A stretch of DNA of 43,624 nt from Candidatus Firestoneibacteriota bacterium (GCA_903894145.1 CAITPB010000255.1:1-43624); one strand, 5' to 3'. Counted from the first letter of the stretch, positions 1 to 8,145 are shown. Made by a program: numbers and translations. Notes: generated by a model from the letters alone, not told the origin.

Positions 1-495
1 AAAATAGGGAATAATCTTAAAACAATCATCCACATCAAGTTCCGGAACAAGCCCCAGTTCTTCGACATGAAGAAGAAGCCCGTGTTCCCGCCTCCACTTC
101 ATAACTCCGCGCGCCTTGGTTGCCGCGTCTTTTAGTCCAAGTTCCTCGAACATCCTGCGCATCAGAAATTCCGAAGCGGTATTTATATTTGCCTTGCTTT
201 TCTCGTCCTCTATAGTAGCGGTGTAGACTCCCTCCCCGAATTTGACCTCCTTTTTTCCGCTGTTAAGCGAATTTATGCCGAGGAGATTTGAATACCTGTT
301 CTGAGCGCGGTTGGTTTCAAATACCATTGTATTGGCGCCGGCCTTGGCAACATAGAAGGCTTTTACCCGAAGCTCATAGTTTTTAACCGCCCTCTGTTGG
401 AGCTTAACGTAAACTGTCAGCCCGGCCGAAACCACCATAAGTATTGCGGATATCCAGAGAGCGGCCATGGCTATGTAGCCTCTTTCGTTCTTCAA
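1..495 (-). CDS. gspK: Type II secretion minor pseudopilin GspK-like (partial, 3' end beyond window)
   Basis: 165 codons are visible and the frame is still open at base 1. I place the start at a TTG (495-493) preceded by AGGGGGC; the protein begins LKNERGYIAMAALW. A short basic leader, Gly-Tyr cleavage site and about 20 hydrophobic residues form a type IV pilin-like N-terminus. The Glu at position +5 found in the other pseudopilins is absent, which is the GspK hallmark. Further in, KANINTAS matches the conserved GspK NINTA segment, followed by the alpha-domain region ending near LVPELDVDD. In the family, GspK caps the pseudopilus tip with GspI and GspJ. It follows gspJ but is separated from it by a 270-bp repeat-bearing spacer. 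The start codon is the least certain part. Confidence 0.85.
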   Translation of the reverse strand, partial: MKNERGYIAMAALWISAILMVVSAGLTVYVKLQQRAVKNYELRVKAFYVAKAGANTMVFETNRAQNRYSNLLGINSLNSGKKEVKFGEGVYTATIEDEKSKANINTASEFLMRRMFEELGLKDAATKARGVMKWRREHGLLLHVEELGLVPELDVDDCFKIIPYF

Positions 496-509
496 AAAGC
501 CCCCTAGAC

Positions 510-769
510 CAAAATTCGAAAAAGCAAACTCGAAATTCGAATTACTCTGCGTCTTGTGATCAAGAACGCCAAGAATAAGCACCAGATCTCAAATCGCAAG
601 CACCAAATAAGCATCAAAAAAACAAAACAGCAAGAAGCAAAAAACAAAACTACCCCGAAACGAGCCAAAACTTTCTTCTTTTATGTTTATGTGTTTATTT
701 GTGATTTGGAGCTTGGGATTTGGTGCTTCCTCCCATTTCGAATTTCATGTTTCAGACTTCGGATTTGCT
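510..769. repeat. A-rich inverted-arm intergenic repeat, copy R1
   Basis: This spacer between gspJ and gspK is built from imperfect inverted arms. The left arm is purine/A-rich with AAATTCGAA, AAGCACCAGATCTC and AAGCACCAAATAAGC. The right arm carries the complementary text GATTTGGAGCTTGGGATTTG and TTTCGAATTTC. The transcript could fold into a long A/U-rich hairpin. The same AAGCACCAAAT words occur in a second copy near 29 kb. The spacer begins at the gspJ stop codon and ends just before the gspK ribosome site. Short ORFs across it read as low-complexity peptide and are not genes. Confidence 0.7.
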
Positions 770-1468
770 TTATCTCTCGTATGCCACCAGATTAACACAC
801 GATTCCAGGACCGCGTACACCGGCTTAACACCATAGCTTTTCGCCGTAACCTTAAAATTGACAATCTGAGGGAGCAAGTTATGATAATTATTGCCTCTCG
901 CTTTCATAAGAGAATAAGTGTCCCAGCTGTCAACCCAGGACTGCTTTTTTCCGTCGTAATAGGAAAACACTATCGCGGTAATATTCTCCAGAACTTCATT
1001 TTCCTCGTTTTTCCAGGGCGCGGTCGCGAAATCCCAGACTGAGCTTCTTTGAAAACAGGCCTCAACCCCTTCAGACGTCGAAGCCGGGCCATACGTAACT
1101 TTGGCCCTATACGACCTTCTGGGGAAATACTCCGGCCAGTAAAGAGTGACCGGTCTGGAATAGGTCATTACTTCCACAGAAACCGCCGTACCTTTAAATC
1201 CGAAATAATTCCGCTTAATCAGCGCCGATGTATAACCGGAGTTTTTGCTAAAAAAGACCGGTTCCGAAGCTCCGGTGGACCTTAAGTCCCTGGTTAAGTT
1301 TTTTACCATGTTGCGTGCCGAAAGATAGGCCTCACATTCTTTGCGATAATTGTCGTATGCACCCAGCCCCGCGGAAAAAGCGGCGTACACCCCGGACATT
1401 ATTATAACTATAATCCCCAGGCCTACCATCAGTTCAAGTAACGTATAGCCGCGCTCTCTCAGTTCCAA
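770..1468 (-). CDS. gspJ: Type II secretion minor pseudopilin GspJ-like
   Basis: 232 residues. The class III prepilin leader MELRERGYTLLELMVG is followed by a hydrophobic helix to about residue 30, with Glu at +5 of the mature form. The globular part, about 200 residues, fits GspJ in size, larger than GspH or GspI. The start is a TTG (1468) inside the last codons of gspI, giving a 10-base overlap that implies translational coupling. GspJ is known to join GspI and GspK in the pseudopilus tip complex. Assignment to GspJ rather than another minor pseudopilin rests on size and on the order G-H-I-J-K, because minor pseudopilin globular domains diverge strongly. Confidence 0.85.
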   Translation of the reverse strand: MELRERGYTLLELMVGLGIIVIIMSGVYAAFSAGLGAYDNYRKECEAYLSARNMVKNLTRDLRSTGASEPVFFSKNSGYTSALIKRNYFGFKGTAVSVEVMTYSRPVTLYWPEYFPRRSYRAKVTYGPASTSEGVEACFQRSSVWDFATAPWKNEENEVLENITAIVFSYYDGKKQSWVDSWDTYSLMKARGNNYHNLLPQIVNFKVTAKSYGVKPVYAVLESCVNLVAYER

Positions 1469-1851
1469 TTCTGCACCGCCGGCTGCCTCGTAACAAAGAG
1501 GCTTTCCAGGCTTAAGGAACGGTCAGCCCCCCGCGCCTTATAGGCAACCCTCAGTTTAATGTTTATAAGCGAATAAAAATTGGTCCTTTGAACAACTGCT
1601 GATTGCTGTGACCAGGAAAAGCCCGGCCAGTCAGCCCCGAAGTCTCCTGACTCTGAAGCCTTGAACGCGTCCCGCCCGCCAAGCTGCTCCATCTCTTTCT
1701 GCGCGAGCGTTACCGCTATGCTTTGCTTTTTTATCTCTTCGACCGCAGCAAGCCCTGCCGCGACAGATTGAAGAGCCGCGACTATCACAATGCTCAGTAT
1801 CGCCACTCCGACAAGAGCCTCCAGAAGTATGTAGCCATGATTATTTTTCAT
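1459..1851 (-). CDS. gspI: Type II secretion minor pseudopilin GspI-like
   Basis: 130 residues, typical of GspI. The N-terminus MKNNHGYILLEALVG has the prepilin cleavage site and Glu+5, then one hydrophobic segment. The segment with LAQKEMEQLGG resembles the conserved GspI patch after the helix, where alignments show A..KMEQL-type text. The ATG sits within the gspH end (CTGAACTATGAAAAATAA), overlapping 11 bases. It should start assembly of the tip with GspJ and GspK. The fold is inferred from order and motif only. Confidence 0.85.
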   Translation of the reverse strand: MKNNHGYILLEALVGVAILSIVIVAALQSVAAGLAAVEEIKKQSIAVTLAQKEMEQLGGRDAFKASESGDFGADWPGFSWSQQSAVVQRTNFYSLINIKLRVAYKARGADRSLSLESLFVTRQPAVQNWN

Positions 1852-2365
1852 AGTTCAGTAATTTTACCGTCCCGGTTGTTGCCGCGAAAACCAGTGTATA
1901 AACTTCCCCTTTTGCTCCTGAGAGCACCACGAAACCGCTTTCAGAACTTCCATCCGGGTAGAAAGTTATGTAATCCGGCGCACCTGATGCGGCTGCCCCG
2001 GATAAGGATCTCGGCGTATTCAAGCTCTTAATGGCTACTTCGCTGATTAGAACTATCTGCTTTACATCAGCCGTCACTTCGTACTGCATAGTAGCCGGGT
2101 TCATTCCGGATAGCGTTACGGTGTTTGCTCCCGGGTCAAAAGTCACGCGGTAATTTACCCCTTTTGCTTCTGCCAAGTTTCTAGCCAGGTCAGACATCCC
2201 TGCAGATTTCACAGCCTCTAAATAGGCCTTTTTCGAGGCATAGAAATTCCCGAACCAGATTGCGAGCACGGCCGTCATCGATATTATTATCGATACGACG
2301 ATGAGCATTTCAACAAGCGTGAATCCGGGGTTATTTGTTCTCTGACCAGTTCGTAATATCCGCAT
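1841..2365 (-). CDS. gspH: Type II secretion minor pseudopilin GspH-like
   Basis: 174 residues. A 13-residue leader ends in Gly, then FTLVEMLIVVSIIISM with Glu+5 and a single transmembrane helix. The Ser/Gly/Thr-rich globular part has many predicted beta strands, as in GspH/FimT proteins; the segment ITFYPDGSSESG matches the conserved C-terminal F.pdG.s..G pattern of that family. The ATG lies 35 bases inside gspG, and no better start precedes the prepilin site. GspH links the main pilin rod to the tip. Confidence 0.85.
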   Translation of the reverse strand: MRILRTGQRTNNPGFTLVEMLIVVSIIISMTAVLAIWFGNFYASKKAYLEAVKSAGMSDLARNLAEAKGVNYRVTFDPGANTVTLSGMNPATMQYEVTADVKQIVLISEVAIKSLNTPRSLSGAAASGAPDYITFYPDGSSESGFVVLSGAKGEVYTLVFAATTGTVKLLNYEK

Positions 2366-2768
2366 CAGGCCCCTGCCCGCCTTCCTTTCCGTCTCTGCCG
2401 TAAGAGCAGAGATCGTATCCGTTGGGATTATTCAGGCCGGGACACATATAAATGTATGTACCGTTCCAGGGATCGTTTCCGACCCGTTTCTTTATATATG
2501 GACCTTTCCAGCTGGTTGGAACCGGCTGGCTGGTCGGGGCGTTATAGAGCGCGTCCAGTCCTTGCTCGGTCGTCGGGTAAAAACCGTTATCCGCCTCATA
2601 GGCGTCGAGGGCCAGCTCCATCGTGGCAATATCAGACTTTGCCGCCGCTATCCTCGCGTCTTCGGTCCTGCCGAAGAACCGAGGGGCAAGGGTTGAGGCG
2701 AGGATGACGATAATTACGACGACTGTAAGGATTTCGATTAAGGTAAATCCTTTTTCCTTCTTAAACAT
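2331..2768 (-). CDS. gspG: Type II secretion major pseudopilin GspG
   Basis: 145 residues, the usual GspG length. MFKKEKGFTLIEILTVVV gives leader, cleavage site and Glu+5. The GspG signatures are all present: LAPRFFGRTEDARIAAAKSD, the YPTTEQGLDAL block, the WKGPYIKK block, the DPWNGTYIY block and the C-terminal YGRDGKEGG calcium-site segment. GspG polymerises into the periplasmic pseudopilus that drives substrates through the secretin. It follows repeat element A, so in the message a hairpin-forming array separates it from gspF. As the major subunit it should need far more protein than GspE or GspF. Confidence 0.97.
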   Translation of the reverse strand: MFKKEKGFTLIEILTVVVIIVILASTLAPRFFGRTEDARIAAAKSDIATMELALDAYEADNGFYPTTEQGLDALYNAPTSQPVPTSWKGPYIKKRVGNDPWNGTYIYMCPGLNNPNGYDLCSYGRDGKEGGQGPDADITNWSENK

Positions 2769-2783
2769 ATGGCCTCCAAATTT

Positions 2784-2879
2784 ACGTTTATAACGTTTGT
2801 AACGTTCTTAACGTTTATAACGAATAGCACAAATGCTTTACGTTACAAACCTTACAAACGTTATGAACGTTATAAACCG
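2784..2879. repeat. 9-bp-periodic palindromic repeat, element A
   Basis: Two arrays with a 9-base period face each other. The left array (2784-2822) reads ACGTTTATA, ACGTTTGTA, ACGTTCTTA, ACGTTTATA. The right array (2839-2878) is the inverted form, with ACGTTACAA and ACGTTATAA type units. Sixteen bases separate them, so the RNA can form a long imperfect hairpin. It fills the spacer between gspF and gspG and meets the gspF stop codon at 2880-2882. Read in reverse, its end GCGGTTTATAACGTT equals the start of element B near 5.64 kb. Confidence 0.85.
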
Positions 2880-3989
2880 CTATTTAACAATCGAACTCAA
2901 TCCCAATATCGGAAGCAGCACCGCGATTACTACAAAACCCACGCCCACCGCCATGACCAGTATCATGATAGGCTCCAGAAGAATTACAATCCTTCGCGTG
3001 GTCATCTCCATCTCTTTCTCGTAGTAAGCGGCTACCCTGCTCATAACATCCTCAAGTTTACCGGTTTCTTCCCCGACCTGAATCATCTGGATGATAGTTT
3101 TGGGAAAGAACGGTACATCTTTCAAGGCCAGGGAGAGACTGGACCCCCTCTCCACGCTTTTTGCCGCCGCCTTTATGTGCTTGGAAAGGACCGCGTTGCC
3201 GATAGTCTCGCCGGTAATTGAGAGCGCCTGCAGCATAGGGACCCCGCTTCCGGCCATTATGCTCAGAGAAAAGGAAAACCTCGTCAACAGGGCCTTCCGC
3301 ATTGCCGTGCCGAAAAGCGGAACATAGAGTACTGCCGTGTCAATTACCTCTCTTCCATTTTCCGTGCGTGAGTAGCGCGAATAAAATATTGCTCCGGCCG
3401 CAACTGCCGCAAGAATCACCCACCAGTAACCCGTAAAGAATGAACTGATGCCCATAAGTATCACGGTCGGAAGAGGGAGCGCCTGTTTGAATTCCGCGAA
3501 GAGCGTAACAAAAGTTGGAAGTATAACGGCCAGAATGAAGACCAGCACGGAAATTCCGACAAATAGCATTATCATCGGGTAGATCATCATCGTGGATATC
3601 TTAGACTGAAAATCCTCTTCCCATTCAAGCTGGTCGGCATACTTGGCCAGCGCCTTCTCGAACATACCGGTGACTTCTCCAACTTTGATGAGCCCTACCA
3701 TAAGCGGCGGAAAGGTTTGCGGATATTCGGACAAACATTCCGAGAAAGGAGTCCCGCCCTTTATCTTGTCTTTTATCTTTCCAACTATGCCTTTAAGCCT
3801 GGACTCTTCCATGCTATCCCAGAGTGTATTCATCGCCTGGTATAGCGGAACCCCTGCTCCGGACATAGTTGCCAGCTGCCGCGTGAAGGCGCTCAATTGC
3901 CCCACGCTCACCTTAGGAACATACAGGGAATTAAGCCGTTTGACGGCGTCTTTTATGGTAGCAAGCGCGCTCTCAGCCAACGTCTTCAT
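2880..3989 (-). CDS. gspF: Type II secretion inner-membrane platform protein GspF
   Basis: 369 residues with the duplicated GspF architecture: cytoplasmic T2SF domains at about 28-150 and 225-350. The paired motifs are TRQLATMSGAGVPLYQA and TRFSFSLSIMAGSGVPMLQA, then VGEVTGMFEKALAKYA and VGEETGKLEDVMSRVA. Membrane helices are visible near 136-160, 176-202 and 343-365. GspF is the polytopic platform that couples the GspE ATPase to pseudopilus assembly. Its ATG lies 17 bases inside gspE, so the two are probably co-translated. The stop abuts repeat element A. Confidence 0.97.
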   Translation of the reverse strand: MKTLAESALATIKDAVKRLNSLYVPKVSVGQLSAFTRQLATMSGAGVPLYQAMNTLWDSMEESRLKGIVGKIKDKIKGGTPFSECLSEYPQTFPPLMVGLIKVGEVTGMFEKALAKYADQLEWEEDFQSKISTMMIYPMIMLFVGISVLVFILAVILPTFVTLFAEFKQALPLPTVILMGISSFFTGYWWVILAAVAAGAIFYSRYSRTENGREVIDTAVLYVPLFGTAMRKALLTRFSFSLSIMAGSGVPMLQALSITGETIGNAVLSKHIKAAAKSVERGSSLSLALKDVPFFPKTIIQMIQVGEETGKLEDVMSRVAAYYEKEMEMTTRRIVILLEPIMILVMAVGVGFVVIAVLLPILGLSSIVK

Positions 3990-5487
3990 CCTCCTGCGTG
4001 ACCTTTATAACTTCGTCAATGGTAGTAATGCCTTTTCTCACGCGCTCAAAACCATCGTCGCGCAGGGATCTCATACCGAACTCTCTCGCCTTATTCTTTA
4101 TATCACCTGTCATTGAGTGTTCCATCACCATTTTTTTCAGCTGCTCGTTCATCGTAAGCAGTTCGTAAATCCCGCTCCTTCCGTAATAGCCGGTGTTAAG
4201 GCATTTCTCGCAGCCCGTTCCTTTCATAAACTTGTCGCCGGGTTTTCTCTCAAATCTAAAATCCGCCAGATGGTCGTTGCCGGGATCATAGGGCTTGCCG
4301 CAGCTGTCGCACACAACGCGTACCAGCCTTTGCGCCATTATCCCTATGACTGAAGAAGCGACAAGATAGGGTTCTATCCCCATGTCAATAAGCCTTGTTA
4401 TTGAGCCCGCCGCGTCATTGGTGTGGAGTGTGGCAAAAACCAGATGGCCTGTAAGCGAAGCCCTTATAGCTATCTCCGCAGTCTCAAGATCCCTGATTTC
4501 TCCAATCATTATGATATCCGGATCGTGCCTCAGAATGTGGCGGAGTCCCTTTGCAAAGGTCAACCCGATTTTTGAATTTACTTGTATTTGGTTTATGCCT
4601 GAGAGGTGATACTCAACCGGCTCCTCAACAGTTATTATCTTCACGCTTGCCGAGTTAATCCTTGAAAGAGCCGTATAGAGGGTGGTGGTCTTGCCGCTGC
4701 CTGTCGGGCCTGTCACAAGGAAGATTCCGTGAGGCCTTGCTATAATGTTCTCAAAAGCTTTGTGCGTGTCGGGAAGCATGCCGAGCTGCTCCATACCGAA
4801 CAAGATACCTGCCTTGTCAAGTATCCTCATTACAACTCCCTCTCCGTAAAGGGTCGGGATAACAGAAACACGGCAATCAATCTGTTTGCCGCCTGCTTTA
4901 AGCTCTATCCTTCCGTCCTGCGGCAGCCTGCGCTCCGCAATATTCATCTCTGACATAATCTTGATTCTGGAGACTATCGCCCCGCGAAAATACTTTAGTT
5001 CCGCCGGCATCGGGACATCGCGCAACACGCCGTCAACGCGGAATCTGACCTGAAGCTCCCTCTCGAAGGGTTCCAGGTGAATATCGGTAGCCCTTTCTTT
5101 CAGGGCTTCCAGGAAAAGCTGGTTAACAAACTGGATGACTGAGGCGTCCTGAGCCATAGCGGTCTCGTCTATCTGCTCCGCTTCAGGGCCGGATCTGTCA
5201 AGAGACGCCCCGCTTTCAGCTATCATTCTCGCGACAGTATCGGCCCCGACCCCGTAATGTTTCTTTATGGCAAGCGTAATTTCTTCTTCCGGTGTTTCAA
5301 GAGGGGTTACCGGCTTATTAAAGATGAGTCGAATTTCATCAAGGACCTGAAGATTGTGACGGTCTGTTACGGCTACAACTACCGCGCCGTTTTCTTCTTT
5401 GACAGGAATTGCCTTGAATTTATTCGCGAACTTCAGGGGAAGCTTGGCGATAAGCCTTGTGTCAATCTCGATGTTGGAGAGCTTCAT
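3973..5487 (-). CDS. gspE: Type II secretion assembly ATPase GspE
   Basis: 504 residues, first gene of the T2SS operon. An N-terminal MshEN/N1E-like domain covers about 1-90. The ATPase core has Walker A GPTGSGKTT (260-268), the Asp box TDIHLEP near 134-140, Walker B IIMIGEIRD (about 315-323) and the His box TGHLVFATLHTNDA. The tetracysteine zinc site of GspE/PilB proteins is intact (C393, C396, C426, C429). The enzyme hydrolyses ATP at the cytoplasmic face to drive pseudopilus extension. PilB of type IV pili is similar, but the gene order E-F-G-H-I-J-K supports T2SS. No strong Shine-Dalgarno is seen before the ATG, and I could not identify a convincing promoter in 5488-5635. Confidence 0.96.
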   Translation of the reverse strand: MKLSNIEIDTRLIAKLPLKFANKFKAIPVKEENGAVVVAVTDRHNLQVLDEIRLIFNKPVTPLETPEEEITLAIKKHYGVGADTVARMIAESGASLDRSGPEAEQIDETAMAQDASVIQFVNQLFLEALKERATDIHLEPFERELQVRFRVDGVLRDVPMPAELKYFRGAIVSRIKIMSEMNIAERRLPQDGRIELKAGGKQIDCRVSVIPTLYGEGVVMRILDKAGILFGMEQLGMLPDTHKAFENIIARPHGIFLVTGPTGSGKTTTLYTALSRINSASVKIITVEEPVEYHLSGINQIQVNSKIGLTFAKGLRHILRHDPDIIMIGEIRDLETAEIAIRASLTGHLVFATLHTNDAAGSITRLIDMGIEPYLVASSVIGIMAQRLVRVVCDSCGKPYDPGNDHLADFRFERKPGDKFMKGTGCEKCLNTGYYGRSGIYELLTMNEQLKKMVMEHSMTGDIKNKAREFGMRSLRDDGFERVRKGITTIDEVIKVTQEDEDVG

Positions 5488-5635
5488 ACTTCTTTATACC
5501 ACATAAGAGGACGCTCCTTTTGACACAAAACAGGAAGTCTTTGTCATTAGACCATTTCTAAGCTGCAAAGTTTCAAAAGACCTTACAGGACCTAAACATT
5601 AAACAATTGGAGGGGAACTTCCTTCAAGCTATGCG

Positions 5636-5760
5636 GTTTATAACGTTACTAACGTTTGTAACGTTAATAACGAAAACAAAAGGCACCACTACCCCACAAC
5701 ATCTGAATACCAAACACTGCTTTACGTTATAAACGTTAAGAACGTTAAAAACGTTATTTT
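5636..5760. repeat. 9-bp-periodic palindromic repeat, element B
   Basis: The left array (5636-5672) reads GTTTATAAC, GTTACTAAC, GTTTGTAAC, GTTAATAAC. The right array (5723-5760) reads GTTATAAAC, GTTAAGAAC, GTTAAAAAC. The two are mutually complementary in pattern and separated by about 50 bases of ordinary sequence. It shares with element A the outer end GCGGTTTATAACG and the inner word GCTTTACGTTA, in opposite orientation, so the two are copies of one element. It lies between the Asp-box lipoprotein gene and gspE. The flanking 5488-5635 shows no gene or clear signal. Confidence 0.85.
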
Positions 5761-5765
5761 GCTAT

Positions 5766-5828
5766 GCCGGACGAAGTACGGCATTATCAATATCCTACCT
5801 CACAAAACAGGACACACGAAGTGTGGCC
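5766..5828 (-). other. Two short TTC-loop hairpins downstream of the Asp-box lipoprotein gene
   Basis: On the minus strand, bases 5828-5810 read GGCCACACTTCGTGTGTCC, a stem with one mismatch and a TTC loop, followed by TGTTTTG. Bases 5782-5766 form a second small hairpin (GCCG/CGGC outer pairs, same TTC loop). The first could be a weak terminator for the lipoprotein gene, but the T-run is short. They might equally be 3'-end stabilising or decayed repeat sequences. Confidence 0.4.
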
Positions 5829-5853
5829 TATAAACCTTAAGAACTTTTGTCTT

Positions 5854-8055
5854 TTACTTTATCCCTTTCTTCCACACCCCTCCGCCAAAAGTCGCCACAT
5901 ACATATCTCCGCCTTCGTAATCAAAAAATATCCGCTGAGGGGAAGCAAACGGGAAGTCAGTTTCGGACCACGAGGCTCCGCCGTCAACACTTTCCAGCAT
6001 ACCTCTTCCCTCTGTGGTCAGCAGGATGTGTTTTGTATTCCGCGGGTCTATGCAGGGCTTGAACGGATATATTACTTTTGGGGAAATATCCTTGGTCAAA
6101 TTCTTCCAGGTCTTCCCGCCGTCAACAGTCTTAAAGACGCCTCCATAATTCACACCTTTCAGACTGCCCATTGCGGTTAAATAAATAGTATCAGGATCAT
6201 TCGGGTCTATGTCAAATTCTACTGGCCAGAGAAGCAAAGTTCCGTCGCACTCGCTGGCTACCAGTTCCCAGTTTTCGCCGCGGTCTTTTGATCGGAAGAG
6301 CCCCCCGGGCACCGGATAATCGTTCGTGCCCTTGATCCTGTGCGCAGTTATGAGGCAATAGAGAGTTCCTTTCCTGTCTTTCGCTATCGTGTATACATCC
6401 GTATTGTCTGAAGCCATTTTGTGGTCAGACCTATTTTTCACAACCAGACCGTTGGACTTCTTAACCCAGGTCTTTCCTCTATCCAAGGACTTATAAACTC
6501 CGTCGGAATACATCACCGCGTAGAGCGCGTTATCCGTCCGGTCAAACAGCAGTTTGGTACAGGCCACCTTGGGAAGACCGTCCGAGACTACTTTCCAGGT
6601 CTTCGCGTAGTCGTCGCTTCTTAATACGCCGCCTGGATATTTTGCGCCTTCGCAGTTTGACCAATGGGGAATATCGTGCTCGTTGGAAGCCGCACCGTAG
6701 ACAACACCGGGGGTGTCAGGGTCAAAAGCCAGGTCATAGACCGTGTTCAGCCAGGCGCTCCCGGTTATCGCGATAGACCAGCTCTTACCAGAATCTTCGC
6801 TCCTCGCAAAACCTATATCGGTATAGCAGATGTAATGAATATTCTTTTTATTAGGATCAATATAATAATTCCAACTGGAGGATTCTTCCAGACCGCGCGT
6901 CTGCCATGCGGCCCCTTTTATCGGGGTTCCTTCCTGCATCAGTTTCGTGTAGGAGTAGTTCCAGCTCTTTCCCCCGTCAAGCGTAACCATAAGTTCGCCC
7001 ATCCCGCAGCCCGCAAGAATGTCAGGATTAGAGGGGCAAATGTTTGTACCCTGTGTAAGCGGCCCTGAATAGCCCTTGCCGAATTCGTAGGTTATCCAGC
7101 CAAGTTTGACATTCTTGTAATTGTCAGGTTTGAAGACGTTCTTCCAGGTATTCCCGGAATCTGTTGACTTGTAAATATCGAAAATATCCCTGTTTGTGAC
7201 ATAGACGGTATCAGGGTCGGATTCCGCCGTGTATAACGCGAAAGGGTTTGGCGCGGTTCTTGCCCCGGCAGGAGCAATATCCCAGTTTTCACCCCTGTCT
7301 AAGGAACGCCAGAGGTCAGTTCCCGCAAGACAATAGAGCGCGCATTTTCCCGCAATACTGCCTCCCGAGAAACTTTTCATCTCAGGTTTTTTGAGCTTTG
7401 AAATCCAGGTCTTTCCTCCGTCATCCGAACGGAAGATGCCATTCCTGGTGGCGGCAAATATCGCTTTGCCGAATTTGCTCCCGCTCTGATCAATAAGGAA
7501 ATTCAGCGTGCTGCCGGAAACGCCTTCGCAGGCTGCCCAGGTCGTACCTCCGTCCGCGCTTATAAAAGATCCCTTATCTGTTCCAAAAAGCATGGTATCC
7601 GGAGTTTCCCTGTCCAAGTAGATCTTAAGCACCCGGTCGACTGAGGGCATTTTTTCCGCAAGGATGCTCCAGGAGGAGCCGCCGTCTCTGCTGACTCTGA
7701 TACCGTAGGCGTCTTTAAAACTTCTTCCGGCGCAGTAAATTGTTCCGGCTTCCTTAGGGTGAAACACGGGAGTTCCCGGCAGTATGCCGTTCAACTCTTT
7801 CCAATCCACAGTTTTCCAGGACTTCCCATAATCAGCGCTGACATAGAACCCTGACATATCCCCGCCAAGAACCATTCGTGAAGGATCAACCGGAGAAATT
7901 GCCAGGGTTTGCATTCCTGCGGACTGTCCTATCCCTGTCTCGACCCACGCCGGCCCGGATTGCGCGGACGGCGAAATGCAGCACTTATTGCCGGCGCAGC
8001 CTGAGAGGAAGAGAAGTACAATAACCGGGAAGAGCAGGGACATTTTCGTAAACAT
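5854..8055 (-). CDS. Asp-box (BNR) beta-propeller lipoprotein, GH74/Ycf48-like fold
   Basis: 733 residues from the preferred ATG at 8055, which has GGAGG four bases upstream. An in-frame ATG at 8073 lies only about 7 bases from the expected transcription start. The N-terminus is a lipoprotein signal with lipobox LSGC (Cys at residue 20). I count 13 Asp-box motifs of the type S-x-D-x-G-x-x-W (for example SDDGGKTW, STDSGNTW, SEDSGKSW, TVDGGKTW), spread over the whole mature protein. Length and repeat number suit a double seven-bladed propeller as in GH74 xyloglucanases, or a Ycf48/sortilin-like binding propeller. Substrate and catalysis cannot be read from the sequence. It is encoded just upstream of the T2SS operon and could be displayed on the surface; that is inference. 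Confidence 0.85.
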   Translation of the reverse strand: MFTKMSLLFPVIVLLFLSGCAGNKCCISPSAQSGPAWVETGIGQSAGMQTLAISPVDPSRMVLGGDMSGFYVSADYGKSWKTVDWKELNGILPGTPVFHPKEAGTIYCAGRSFKDAYGIRVSRDGGSSWSILAEKMPSVDRVLKIYLDRETPDTMLFGTDKGSFISADGGTTWAACEGVSGSTLNFLIDQSGSKFGKAIFAATRNGIFRSDDGGKTWISKLKKPEMKSFSGGSIAGKCALYCLAGTDLWRSLDRGENWDIAPAGARTAPNPFALYTAESDPDTVYVTNRDIFDIYKSTDSGNTWKNVFKPDNYKNVKLGWITYEFGKGYSGPLTQGTNICPSNPDILAGCGMGELMVTLDGGKSWNYSYTKLMQEGTPIKGAAWQTRGLEESSSWNYYIDPNKKNIHYICYTDIGFARSEDSGKSWSIAITGSAWLNTVYDLAFDPDTPGVVYGAASNEHDIPHWSNCEGAKYPGGVLRSDDYAKTWKVVSDGLPKVACTKLLFDRTDNALYAVMYSDGVYKSLDRGKTWVKKSNGLVVKNRSDHKMASDNTDVYTIAKDRKGTLYCLITAHRIKGTNDYPVPGGLFRSKDRGENWELVASECDGTLLLWPVEFDIDPNDPDTIYLTAMGSLKGVNYGGVFKTVDGGKTWKNLTKDISPKVIYPFKPCIDPRNTKHILLTTEGRGMLESVDGGASWSETDFPFASPQRIFFDYEGGDMYVATFGGGVWKKGIK

Positions 8056-8087
8056 CGTACCTCCGCAAAACATGACACCTTGTTTAT

Positions 8088-8116
8088 ATTATACAACCGG
8101 GAAGGGCCCATTAAAA
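8088..8116 (-). promoter_or_regulatory. Probable promoter of the Asp-box lipoprotein gene
   Basis: The minus strand has a perfect TATAAT at 8093-8088; a weak -35 candidate (TTTTAA, 8116-8111) lies 17 bases upstream. It directly follows the htrA terminator. Initiation near 8080 leaves a 25-base leader before the ATG at 8055 and makes the upstream ATG at 8073 unlikely. Confidence 0.5.
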
Positions 8117-8145
8117 GAAAAAAGGGGGCGGATTTCTCCGCCCCC
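8111..8145 (-). terminator. Rho-independent terminator after htrA
   Basis: On the minus strand a perfect 9-bp stem GGGGGCGGA / TCCGCCCCC with a GAAA loop (8145-8124) is followed by TTTTTTCTTTT. It lies 20 bases after the htrA stop codon and closes the sigma/anti-sigma/htrA transcript. On the plus strand only TTTTA follows, so it acts mainly on minus-strand transcripts. Confidence 0.92.

Noticed and set aside
556-795. Plus-strand small ORF across repeat R1
   Set aside because: Its peptide is the translation of the repeat words and runs into gspJ antisense; no evidence of a gene.
2784-2879. CRISPR array
   Set aside because: Units are 9 bases with no unique spacers of 30-40 bases and the arrays are inverted; no cas genes in the window.
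2769-3221. Plus-strand ORFs across element A with Thr-Phe-Ile type repeats
   Set aside because: The 9-base period creates a three-residue repeat in any frame, and the ORF continues antisense to gspF.
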